Origin: Nocardioides jejuensis
Lineage (GTDB): Bacteria; Actinomycetota; Actinomycetes; Propionibacteriales; Nocardioidaceae
Direction: 5' to 3'
DNA: 64,000 nt
NCBI RefSeq assembly: GCF_004337475.1
Contig: NZ_SJZJ01000009.1
Coordinates: forward strand, 1-64,000
Of the stretch, positions 34,819 through 44,400 are shown in pieces (the stretch's first letter is position 1; the number at the start of each line of letters is the position of its first letter). Position numbers and translations under genes: made by a program. The notes under the pieces were generated by a model. That model made no database searches, was not told where the DNA came from, and was given only the letters and a program-made list of their open reading frames with translations.

Positions 34819-36579
34819 GTGCTGGGGGTCGGGCAAGTCGGAGAACTCGTCGAGGCGCAATTGGGGCTCGTCGACGGCATGGCGAAGGTCGCCGTGGGAA
34901 AGACCGAGAAGTACGCCGAGGTGCAGTTCTCGACGCGCCTGCGCGGCGGCGACGAGGCCGCCAGCGAGGTGCAGGCCCGCATCACCCTTCCTGAGGGAAC
35001 GCGGCTGGACCGCGCGGTCTTCGAGATCAGCGCCGCACCCGGCGGTCCGACCAGCATCAGCTCCGTCGCCACGGTGCGCGAAGCCGTCGTTCCGCCCACG
35101 GGGGACGCCCGGCTCGACAAGGAGCACGGCTGCACCATCGACTTCGGTCGGCTCGTCTCCGTCGCCGACCTCTACGTCACCACCACCGGGCATGTCCGGA
35201 AGGGCGGCAGCTCCGGTGGGATCTCGCGGATCTTCCCGTGGACGGGGGTCGGCTGGGCGACCGCGGCCGTGTCCGGCTCGAAGGTCCCGGAGATGCAGAC
35301 CGAACGCCTGCTCATCACGACCTCCGGTGCCGCCGACGACCTGGCCGACACCCTGGAGCACTACGGCGTCGTCGACCTGCCGACTCAGCCGACGGGCCTG
35401 GAGCTGCAGGTCGAGGGAAGCACCGTCTGGTTCGAGCGCCAGGGCAGTACCGCGGCCCTGGCTCCGTCATCCACCACACCCGGGTCGTACGTCGTCGACC
35501 GGACCGACGCGGTGCGCGATGCACTCGCCAAGGCCCGGCCTGCCAACGGAAACCGGGTGGTGACGGCGACCCTGCGCGCCACCATCCCCGGACAGCTGGC
35601 ACTGACCGTCCGCGCGGAGATCCTCCACGAGTACCGGCCACCCCTGGCACCACATGCGTTCACCACCACGATGCCGCTGGCCGAGGAACAGCTGCTGACC
35701 CTGGCACTCGCCGAGAACGACATCACGAGCCCCTTCGCAGCCGGCGACAGCATCCGGAAGGTCAGCCTGACGGTGCGCGGAACGTTCGGCCCCGAGCGCG
35801 TGGAGCCCGTCGAGGAACCGGTGGCGGTCCCCGCCACGAGGCTGGTGCTCGGCGGCGGTCGGACGATGCTCCTGGGGATCCCTTCGGAGCTCGTCGCGCC
35901 GTTCGGTGCCCTCCAGGCGATCCGCCTGAAGGTCTCCGCGTCGCGGGGAGGCGAGCTCGCCGGACGCCTGCTCGTCGGCGACCATCTAGGCCGTCCGGGC
36001 GATCCGGTGAAGGGCGGCGAGGTCCCACCCGTCGCCCTGACACCCACGCCGGCGCCGGCCTGGCTCACCATCCCGTTCCCCGCTGCCGTCACCCTCGCGG
36101 AACCCGCTCCTCCCGACACGCTCCCGGCCGTGCCGTACTGGCTCGAGCTCACGGCGACGTACGGCGAGGTGGCCTGTGAGGTCACGCGCGACGCGTCGGT
36201 GCCGGCCGCGCCGCTGCTCCGCCGGCTCCCGGGAGGCGGCGTCCAGCCGCTCAGCATCCTCGGCAGGCCGCTCCCCCTCGTCGGCGACGAGGCGCCGCTG
36301 CTCGCGCCGCTGCGGGTGGTCGGACTGCCTGGCAAGAAGCAGCCGCTGCCAGCCGTCACGGTCCGGGTGGATGGCCCGCTGACAGCCGTGGTCACCGGGG
36401 CCACGCCGACGCCCGAGGGGCTCGGCCTCGAGATCGGCCTGGGTGACGGTGTCGCGCCCACCGCATCGGGAAGCCCGGTGCGCCTCGTCGTACCGGTCCA
36501 CCTCCGGGTCGGGGCCGCCGGCTCTCTCACGCTCGAGGACGTCGTCGTGCTGTACCAGAAGGGAGACAAGACGACATGA
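34819..36579 (+). CDS. Large beta-rich CIS structural protein, unknown family
   Basis: 586 residues from a GTG one base after the previous stop. It consists mostly of predicted beta strands with Pro/Thr/Val-rich linkers and several immunoglobulin-like segments (for example about 70-115, 215-275, 300-345, 395-445, 505-580), with a short helix at the N-terminus ('[20 protein letters not shown]'). Nothing catalytic is recognised. The position between the PASTA proteins and the collagen-like fibre suggests a fibre-attachment or receptor-binding component. The next gene overlaps by 4 nt. Confidence 0.55.
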   Translation: MLGVGQVGELVEAQLGLVDGMAKVAVGKTEKYAEVQFSTRLRGGDEAASEVQARITLPEGTRLDRAVFEISAAPGGPTSISSVATVREAVVPPTGDARLDKEHGCTIDFGRLVSVADLYVTTTGHVRKGGSSGGISRIFPWTGVGWATAAVSGSKVPEMQTERLLITTSGAADDLADTLEHYGVVDLPTQPTGLELQVEGSTVWFERQGSTAALAPSSTTPGSYVVDRTDAVRDALAKARPANGNRVVTATLRATIPGQLALTVRAEILHEYRPPLAPHAFTTTMPLAEEQLLTLALAENDITSPFAAGDSIRKVSLTVRGTFGPERVEPVEEPVAVPATRLVLGGGRTMLLGIPSELVAPFGALQAIRLKVSASRGGELAGRLLVGDHLGRPGDPVKGGEVPPVALTPTPAPAWLTIPFPAAVTLAEPAPPDTLPAVPYWLELTATYGEVACEVTRDASVPAAPLLRRLPGGGVQPLSILGRPLPLVGDEAPLLAPLRVVGLPGKKQPLPAVTVRVDGPLTAVVTGATPTPEGLGLEIGLGDGVAPTASGSPVRLVVPVHLRVGAAGSLTLEDVVVLYQKGDKTT

Positions 36580-38165
36580 CCGCTGCTCCGGGGACACGCT
36601 TCGTCGACGGCCTGCGGGTGACGCCGGCCCACCTCAATCACGTCCAGGCCGTCGCCACGACGGCACTCGACGACCTGCGACGCGTGGTCGGTCTCGGCCG
36701 GATCGGCTTTGGGTTCCGGATCGAGGTCGACGACGACCTCGCCGTCACCCTCTCCCCCGGCCTCGGCTTCACCGCCGGCGGCCAGCCCGTACGCCGCGAC
36801 GAAAGCACCGCAGTCACCTTGCCGGACGACAACGCGAGCATCGTCGTCGCCGTCCGCGCGGTCAGCCGGGACGATGCCGCGACGAAGGTCGGCGACCAGG
36901 CGACCATTGTCTTCCTGGCCACCGAGGTGGTTACCGGACCTGACATCGCCGAGGACGCCGACACCCTCGTCGTCGGCACCGTGCACCGCGAGGCCGGCGG
37001 CGTCACGGTCGACCAGGACGCCTCGCGGGTCGCGACGAGCCACGGGCACAAGCACGGTGGCGGGTGGGTACGGGACCAGGCGGGTTTCTGGCGCTTCGAT
37101 GGTGCGCTGCTCGAGGGCGGCGCCGGGGGTGTCGGTCCGGTCGGACCGGCTGGACCTGCGGGACCCGAAGGGCCCGCGGGGCCGGAAGGGCCTGCGGGAC
37201 CGGAAGGGCCTGCGGGGCCGGCCGGTGAGACCGGGCCGGCAGGAGAGGCAGGACCTGCCGGAGAAGCCGGGCCCGCCGGTGAGCCGGGAGCCGCAGGGCC
37301 GGAAGGCCCTCAGGGGCCAGCGGGCGCTGTCGGACCGGAGGGCCCTCCGGGGCCGGCCGGTGAGAACGGAGCACCGGGTGAGCCCGGCCCCGCGGGCCCG
37401 GCTGGCGAGCAGGGTCCGCAAGGACTTCCCGGCGACGCGGCCGAGGCGGGAGCCCCAGGTCCCGCCGGACCCCAAGGCGAGATTGGGCCTGCAGGTCCCG
37501 CGGGCGCACCCGGTGCCGCGGGACCGCAGGGCAAGGTCGGCCCGCAGGGTGCACCTGGCCCGGTCGGGCCCCAGGGAGTGCCCGGCCCGGCCGGGCCGCA
37601 GGGCGTGCCGGGTCAGCAGGGCACTCCGGGAGCCACCGGCACGCCGGGTGCGCCGGGCATCGCCGGCCCGCCGGGACCTCAGGGTGAACAGGGACCACAG
37701 GGCTTCCCGGGCGAACCGGGCGGCGGCCTCGATGTCGCGTTCCTCAAGGGGGTCAACTGGTCCTTCGGTGAACCCGTCGCGGCCCCCGACGCCGCGACAC
37801 TGGTCAAGCGCCTTGCCCTCAGCTGGACCGCGGTCATGGACGCCGACCGGTTGCTGCGGGCAGAGCGGTCGGCGGTGCAGGTCTTCTCCGCACCGGACAG
37901 CCCCGAGTTCCCGGTCCGGTCACTCATGCGGATCGTCAAGCCGTCGAAGAACAACCTCTTCCTCAGCATCGACCCTGGTCAGATCGGGTTCGAGGAGCTG
38001 ATGCGTGCGGGTGGGGCCCTGCTCATCGATGTCGTCTGCGACTTCCTCGTCGACGGCAACGGCCTGCCGTTCTCCTCGTCGCTGAGCCCGATGCTCACCG
38101 GAATGGACCGGGACCGGACCCCGGGCGGTCTCCTGCGGCTGGCGCTGGTCGTGAGGCAGGGCTAG
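36576..38165 (+). CDS. Collagen-like tail fibre protein
   Basis: 529 residues, ATGA overlap with the previous gene. Residues 1 to about 180 form an attachment domain ('[19 protein letters not shown]'). Residues about 184-385 are roughly 66 uninterrupted Gly-X-Y triplets with many GPA, GPE and GPQ units, a collagen triple helix about 60 nm long if fully extended. The last 140 residues form a globular tip ('[19 protein letters not shown]'). Collagen-like fibres occur in phage tails. This one would be the adhesive fibre of the particle. The DNA is a tandem 9-bp-like repeat as a consequence. Confidence 0.85.
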   Translation: MTAAPGTRFVDGLRVTPAHLNHVQAVATTALDDLRRVVGLGRIGFGFRIEVDDDLAVTLSPGLGFTAGGQPVRRDESTAVTLPDDNASIVVAVRAVSRDDAATKVGDQATIVFLATEVVTGPDIAEDADTLVVGTVHREAGGVTVDQDASRVATSHGHKHGGGWVRDQAGFWRFDGALLEGGAGGVGPVGPAGPAGPEGPAGPEGPAGPEGPAGPAGETGPAGEAGPAGEAGPAGEPGAAGPEGPQGPAGAVGPEGPPGPAGENGAPGEPGPAGPAGEQGPQGLPGDAAEAGAPGPAGPQGEIGPAGPAGAPGAAGPQGKVGPQGAPGPVGPQGVPGPAGPQGVPGQQGTPGATGTPGAPGIAGPPGPQGEQGPQGFPGEPGGGLDVAFLKGVNWSFGEPVAAPDAATLVKRLALSWTAVMDADRLLRAERSAVQVFSAPDSPEFPVRSLMRIVKPSKNNLFLSIDPGQIGFEELMRAGGALLIDVVCDFLVDGNGLPFSSSLSPMLTGMDRDRTPGGLLRLALVVRQG

Positions 38166-38167
38166 CG

Positions 38168-41100
38168 ATGGCACTCTCCGCAGACCTCACGGTCAGGGCG
38201 AACCTCGACCTCTCCGACGTGTTCACGACGCTTGCGTCCGACGTGCTCGGGGTGAGCTTCGGAAGCACGGGCTTCGACCCGTCCGCGCTGCTCGCGGTGA
38301 TCGAGGGGGCCGCGCCGCCCGACCTCGGCGGCCTCCGTGCCTCCGTCAGCGGGACGATCGACGTCACCGGCGCGCGGCTCGACCTCCAGGTGCCGACCCC
38401 GTCCCTGCCCCCTGGCCTCGCCGACCTCGTGGCCCACCTCGGATCGATCCGCACCGCGCTGCCGTCGTTCGACGTCCCCGAGCTGACGGGCCTCGATGGC
38501 CTCGGCGTACGTATCGACAGCGTGCGCGCCCTGATCGAGACGGGGCCGCTGGCGGATCTCCTCGGGCTCGTGCCGGGGCTCCAGTGGAGCGGCACGCTGA
38601 CGCGCGCGGGCGGCTCGCTCGGCGCGATCATCGACCTGCTCCGGACCCTGGCGGGACTCACCGCCATGGCGACCACGAGCCGGCACCTCCTCGAGCAGTC
38701 CGCAGGCTTCGCCGGGCTGCTGGACCGCGATGCGGCCGACGCGGCAGGTGCCACCCTGCTCGGTCTCGCCGGTGACGCGTCGCTCGTCGCAGCCCTCCGC
38801 AACGCGGACCCGGCTGACGCGGCCGTGGCGGCTGAGCTGGCGGGCCGCGTCGAGGCCTACCTCGACGCGGTCACGGAGGTCGCGACGACCTGGGCACCCG
38901 GGATGGGCTTCGGGGAAGCCGCGCTCCTCGGCCTCGACGCCACCGGCACCTCAGGCGCGATCGAGGTGGCCTCGGTGGTGCTCACCGGAGTCGACCTGTC
39001 CGGTGTCACCACCCTGACAGCTGACGTACGCCGGATGGCCGGGCCGCTCCTCGAGGCACCGCTCCCCGACCCGCACGTCTTCGTCGACGGGTTCCTGGGT
39101 CAGGCGGCGCTGCTGACGGCCGAGGCCCGGCTGGCGGTGCAGACCTGGGACGTGGCCGGGGCACTGGCACCGGTGACCAACCTGAGCGACACCGTGTTGG
39201 CACCGGTCCTCCAGTTCCAGCAGGCACTCGCCGGTGTCGGCACCGAGATCACCGGAGCACTGCGCAGCCTGCGTTCGGCGGTCGGCGAGGTCGACCTGAC
39301 CCCGGTCGCAACCGCGCTCGACGCGATCCTCCAGCCGGTCGTCACGGTGCTGGACGCGATCGAGGCTGGCATCGGCGGTGCCGAGGCGACGCTGACCACC
39401 GTCGCCGGAGAGATCGAGAGCGGTCTGCACGACGCGGCGGCGTTCGTCACGACGGCGTCGACGTCCGTCCAGACGAGCATCGGCGAGGTCAGCGGGCTGC
39501 TGGGCGAGCTGCACCTGCAGGAGCTCGCGGACACGCTCTCGCAGTCGCTCCGCACGGTCGCCCAGGCGCTGGCGGCAGCCCAGCTGCGCCCGTACTTCGA
39601 CGCCGCGATCGACGTCATCACGACTGCCGCGGACATCATCGCCCAGGTGCCGTTCGGGATGCTTCCGACCGACGTCCAGCAGGAGATCGTCGACGCGTGC
39701 CGGCCCATCAAGCAGCTCGACCTGCAGCCCGTCGAGGACACGCTGCGTGCCGAGCTGGCCACGATCCGGGAGGGCTTCAGCGCCGACGCGCTCCAGCAGA
39801 TCGATGCCGGCTACCAGGAGGTCGTGGGTGTGCTCGCGGGTTTCGACCCGGCGCCGCATCTCGCCGAGTTCGAGAGCACGGTCCTGAGCCAGCTGCGCAC
39901 CCAGCTCGACGCCGTGGACCCGATGGCGCTGCTGGCACCCGTCGACGAGGGCATCGCCTCGGTGCGCGACCTGCTCGCCGACCTCGACCTGCAGGCCGAG
40001 GTGCTCGCCCCGCTGCAGGAGCTCTTCGCTCCCGTTCTCGACGCCATCGAGGGGCTCGATCCTGCCGCGCTGCTCGCCCCGGCACAGCAGGCCGTCGACG
40101 ACCTCCGCACGTCCATCACGGACGCTCTCCCGGTCGCGGAGGCCCGCGAGACGCTGCTCGACCTGCGCACGCGGGCCGCCGGAGTGCTCGGCCGCATCGA
40201 CGCGCACGGAGTCGTCGACGTCCTCGATGACCGGGTCATCGGGGCGCTGGCCGAGATGCCGTCCGGACCGCCCGCGGGCCCCTTCGGCTCGATCCTCGTC
40301 TCGCTGGCCCAGGCCAGCGGATTCCGTGCCGACGAACCGGCCGTCCAGGACGTCATCGACTGGGTGAGCGGGGTCAGCGTCGGCGGCGTCGTGGTCCAGG
40401 GGCGGCTGGCCGAGGCGCACGGGCGGGTCACCGCCACCAGCGCAGCGGTGGCCTCCCTCGACCCGGCTCCCGTGGCAGCAGCCGCGTCGGCGTACCACCG
40501 CGCGCTACGGGAGGCCGTCGCCGGACATCCCGACGACAGTCCCCTTGCGCAGGCGATCACCCCGCTGCTGAACGCCGTCGTACCCGACGACCTGCTGGCT
40601 GGGCTGGCCGACAACCGGCGGCGCTACCAGATCGCCCTCGATGCGGACGCCCTCCTGCTCGGAACGCTCGCCGCGTCGGGGCGCAGCGAGGTGACCGAAG
40701 CGGCCTCACAGCTCCACGTCGCGCTCGAACCGCTCGGAGCCTTCCCCTCCCGGCTGCGCGACGTGCTCACCGCACTCGGTCTCGACCCTGCCGGCCGCCC
40801 TCTCCGTGTCGTCCTCACCGATCTGCTCCGGGAGGCCGTCCATGGACCGGTTCCCGGTGAGCTGGCCGGGCTGATCAGCGACGCCACCGCCAAGGTGCTG
40901 GAGGCCCTGGACGTCGTCACCCAGTCCGGCCTGGACGCGGTCGAGGCGCTCGACTCGGTGCTGAGCCTGCTCGACCTGACCCCGATCGTCGACGAGCTCA
41001 CCGCCCTGCACACGCAGATCCACGACGAGGTCGCCCAGCTCTCCCCCGACGCCCTGCTCGGTCCGGTCGTCGCGAGCGGCACGCAGGTGGTCGACCGCCT

Positions 41101-41431
41101 CAACGCCTTCGACCCCCTCGCGCCGGTCAAGCAGATCGTGCAGGCCGCCCTGGACGCAGCTGACCAGGTCTTCGACTCCGTGCGACCGACGGTCGTCTTC
41201 GCGCCCGTGCTCACGCTCTACCAGCAGGTGATGGCGATCGTCTCCGGCCTCGACCTGGTCTCGCTGCTGCAGCCGGTCCTGACGGCGTTCGACGGGATCG
41301 CGGCGCAGCTCGACGAGGGCTTCGACCACACCGGCGACGCGCTGCAGGAACTGCAGGACGCGCTGCCGTCCGAGGTCCAGGAGAACAGCATCGGCGGATC
41401 GGTCTCGGTCGACGTGGGGGTGAGCTTCTAG
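38168..41431 (+). CDS. 1087-residue helical-repeat protein, tape-measure candidate
   Basis: Starts 2 nt after the fibre gene. Almost entirely amphipathic helix broken by a recurring Asp-Pro motif: 'FDPSALLAV' (about 36), 'FDPAPHLAEF' (559), 'VDPMALLAPV' (582), 'LDPAALLAPA' (630), 'LSPDALLGPV' (958), 'FDPLAPV' (981). There are no membrane segments. Length and helicity fit a tape measure, which sets tube length by about 0.15 nm per residue, but the gene is placed after the fibre rather than before the hub. A lipid- or cargo-associated scaffold is an alternative. No catalytic motif is visible. Confidence 0.6.
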   Translation: MALSADLTVRANLDLSDVFTTLASDVLGVSFGSTGFDPSALLAVIEGAAPPDLGGLRASVSGTIDVTGARLDLQVPTPSLPPGLADLVAHLGSIRTALPSFDVPELTGLDGLGVRIDSVRALIETGPLADLLGLVPGLQWSGTLTRAGGSLGAIIDLLRTLAGLTAMATTSRHLLEQSAGFAGLLDRDAADAAGATLLGLAGDASLVAALRNADPADAAVAAELAGRVEAYLDAVTEVATTWAPGMGFGEAALLGLDATGTSGAIEVASVVLTGVDLSGVTTLTADVRRMAGPLLEAPLPDPHVFVDGFLGQAALLTAEARLAVQTWDVAGALAPVTNLSDTVLAPVLQFQQALAGVGTEITGALRSLRSAVGEVDLTPVATALDAILQPVVTVLDAIEAGIGGAEATLTTVAGEIESGLHDAAAFVTTASTSVQTSIGEVSGLLGELHLQELADTLSQSLRTVAQALAAAQLRPYFDAAIDVITTAADIIAQVPFGMLPTDVQQEIVDACRPIKQLDLQPVEDTLRAELATIREGFSADALQQIDAGYQEVVGVLAGFDPAPHLAEFESTVLSQLRTQLDAVDPMALLAPVDEGIASVRDLLADLDLQAEVLAPLQELFAPVLDAIEGLDPAALLAPAQQAVDDLRTSITDALPVAEARETLLDLRTRAAGVLGRIDAHGVVDVLDDRVIGALAEMPSGPPAGPFGSILVSLAQASGFRADEPAVQDVIDWVSGVSVGGVVVQGRLAEAHGRVTATSAAVASLDPAPVAAAASAYHRALREAVAGHPDDSPLAQAITPLLNAVVPDDLLAGLADNRRRYQIALDADALLLGTLAASGRSEVTEAASQLHVALEPLGAFPSRLRDVLTALGLDPAGRPLRVVLTDLLREAVHGPVPGELAGLISDATAKVLEALDVVTQSGLDAVEALDSVLSLLDLTPIVDELTALHTQIHDEVAQLSPDALLGPVVASGTQVVDRLNAFDPLAPVKQIVQAALDAADQVFDSVRPTVVFAPVLTLYQQVMAIVSGLDLVSLLQPVLTAFDGIAAQLDEGFDHTGDALQELQDALPSEVQENSIGGSVSVDVGVSF

Positions 41432-44400
41432 TGCCCGGGTCAGGGAATGCCTTCAAGCGCCTCGACGCCTTCTACAGCGAGCGATCGGCGGGAGCAGTCG
41501 ACGGGCCGTCGGCGTTCACGGCGCCGCCGTCACCGGCCGAGGAGCGGCTCGCTGCGCTGGCTCTGTACCGGGCAGCGTCGGCAGAGCCTGCCGCCGCGGG
41601 CTTCGCGGCGGACGACACCGCAGGTGCTCGCAACTGGACCCCGCTTGGCCCGTTCGCGGTCGTCCGTGGGCAGGGCGGCACCCTGCCGACCGTCAGCGGA
41701 CGCGTCCACGACGTCGCGATCTCCGAGGACGGCCTCCGGGTGTACGTCGCGACCGCCAACGGCGGCGTGTGGCGCAGCCTCGACGCAGGGCGCACCTGGG
41801 AGCCGATGTCCGACGGGCTCGAGGTGCTGGAACCGGGCGGCCCCGTACCCGCTGCGGGAATCACCCGCCAGGCCGACTCACTCGCCTGCGGGGCGATTGC
41901 CCTCGTGGAGCGCCCGGGCCGACCCGACCGGCTCTACGTCGGAACGGGTCAATGGGGCATCACGACGGACAACACCCCGGAGTCGGGATACCTCGGCGTC
42001 GGCGTCCTGCGCTCCGACGACGGCGGTCTCACCTGGGTGACCGAGGAGGCTGACGTCCCTCTCGCGGGCCAGGGTGTCTACGCCGTCGCGTTCGATCCGG
42101 CCAACCCCGACGACGCCGTCGCGGCCACGTCGAACGGTCTGTACCGACGTACCGATCAGGGCGCACCCGATCACGCCTGGAAGTGGATCCAGCAGCAGTA
42201 CGCACCGATGGGAGTCCCACCGGTACCGGGCGGCCCGATGTTCTCGTGCACGTCCGTCGTGATGGGTCCGTCAGGCGCGTTCTACGCGGTGGAGAACGGC
42301 GGCACCTGCTGGCAATCACCACCCGCGGCGACGGGCGGCAGCCAGCCGTGGACCAGCCTTCCGTCCGTCCCGTGGGGAAGCACGGACATCGGTCGCGTCA
42401 GCATCGCCTGCTCCGCGTCGGCGCCCGTCCAGCTGTACGCGCTCTCCGCCCGGTTGCAGAGCCCTGGCCGCTTCTTCTTCCACAGCCTGCAGCGGCTCGA
42501 CCTCGGGGCGGCCACGCCGACGTGGCGGACCGTCTCCGATCCATCCGGCAAGCTGCGGGGCCTGTTCGGCACCGCGGGCGGCGACGCCTGGGGGCAGGGG
42601 TCCTACGACCAGGCGATCGCGGTGGCTCCGGACGACCCCGACACTGTCTACGTCGGCGGATCGGCCGCCGAGGTGCCGCGCCAGGGCGGCCCCGCCGGCA
42701 CGACCGAATGGGCAGCGGCGCTGTATCGCTGCAAGGTCAGGGCGACCGCGACGGCGTTCACCTGCACCTCGACGCTGATCGGCGACGCCGTCCACTCCGA
42801 CGTTCACCGGGCCCGCTTCCGGCCCGGCTCGTCCCGCGAGCTCTGGGTCGGCTGCGACGGCGGCATCTACGTCGCGGCGGACTCCACCGCGTCGGGCCGG
42901 CTGCTGTTCGAAGACCGCAACACCGGGCTCTCGACAGCCATGCTCATGGGACTCGACCACATCCCGGGTGACGAGTCATACGCCTTCTGCGGCGCGCAGG
43001 ACAACGGTGGCCTGCGCTGGCGCGGGGGCGACGTCTGGGACCACCAGATGTACGGCGACGGAGGCACCACCGTCGTCAACCACGACACCCCCGTCTCTGC
43101 CCATCCGAACGCCGCGCACCCTCCGAAGCCACCCGACCGTGAGGTGCTCAGCGGTTACACCAACAAGGAGGTACGCCGGTTCGCGGTGAACGGCCAGCGC
43201 TACACCCGCTCGCTCGGCAATCCCCCGGCCAGCGACACCCTCTTCTACCCGCCGATGGCGTCGTCACCCGTGGCCGGTCAGGGAAGCTTCGTGGTCTTCG
43301 GTGGTCAGAAGCCCTACGTCAGCTCGGACTTCACCCGGACCTGGAACTCTTCGCTGCCGGCTCTTCCCGCCCACTCCGGACTGATCCGTGCGGTCGCCGT
43401 GCACTCGCGGGACCTCTTCTACGTCGGGACTACCCGCGGACGGGTGTTCCGCTACCAACGAGCCGGCACCACGTGGGGTGCCCCGACCGAGTTCGCCCGC
43501 GATGACGCCCCGGCGACGCCGGAGACCCGGCCCATCACGGGGATCTGCATCGACCGCTCGAAGGCGGACGGCTCCGCCTTCTACGTCACCGTCGGTGGGG
43601 TCTCCACCCCTGCGGCGTTCGCCAGTCACGTCTTCCAGGTGGACACCTCGCGCGCCACGCGGTGGGCTCCGCGCTCGACCGGTCTGCTGCCGATCCAGCA
43701 CAACGCGCTCCTCGTCGACCCCAGCGACGCGACGCACCTCTTCACCGCAGCCGACCTCGGCGTGTGGGAGTCCACGGACTCCGGTGCCAGCTGGCGGCCC
43801 CTGGAAAAGAATCTCCCCGACGTCGCGGTGGTCGATCTCGACTTCGTCACCGCGGGCCCGGTCCGCCTGCTCCGCGCGACCACCCACGGGCGCGGCGTCT
43901 TCGAGCTCCGCCTCGACCGGCCCCAGCCAGGCATCGAGCTGTACATCCGCGCCAACGGCATGGACCGCCGCTACCGGAGCGCGCGCACCGACGTCGGCCC
44001 CCTGACGGACGGCAACCCGAGCACCCTCGACGAGAGCCCGGACATCTACGTCGAACCGCAGCAGGTCAACGGACTCTTCAGCCTCCGCGGAGACGTGGCG
44101 CCCAACGTGACCGAGCTCTTCAACCTGCGCCCGCAGCCGGAGGTGCTCGCCACCGACGACAGCAACGCCGAAGCGATCACCCGCGTGCACGTCGTCGTAC
44201 GCAACCGCGGCTGGCGGCGTGCGGACAACGTCCGGGTGAGCCTCCTCGTCGGCCCGGCCACCGACGCCCTGCCCGGCTGGGTCGCCGGCTACGCGGCGGG
44301 GTCTGATCCAGGGACGACCGACACCTGGAAGGCCGTCGGCACCACGACGCTGAGCGGCCTGATCAACAACCGGCCGGGCGTGGCGACGTTCGCGCTGTCC

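Noticed and set aside
32313-35138. A 941-residue minus-strand ORF
   Set aside because: Shadow of the gpI-like, PASTA and beta-rich genes, without a ribosome site or domain.
37126-37725. A CRISPR-like or minisatellite repeat array
   Set aside because: The short repeats are codon triplets of a collagen Gly-X-Y region in an open frame, with no spacer structure.
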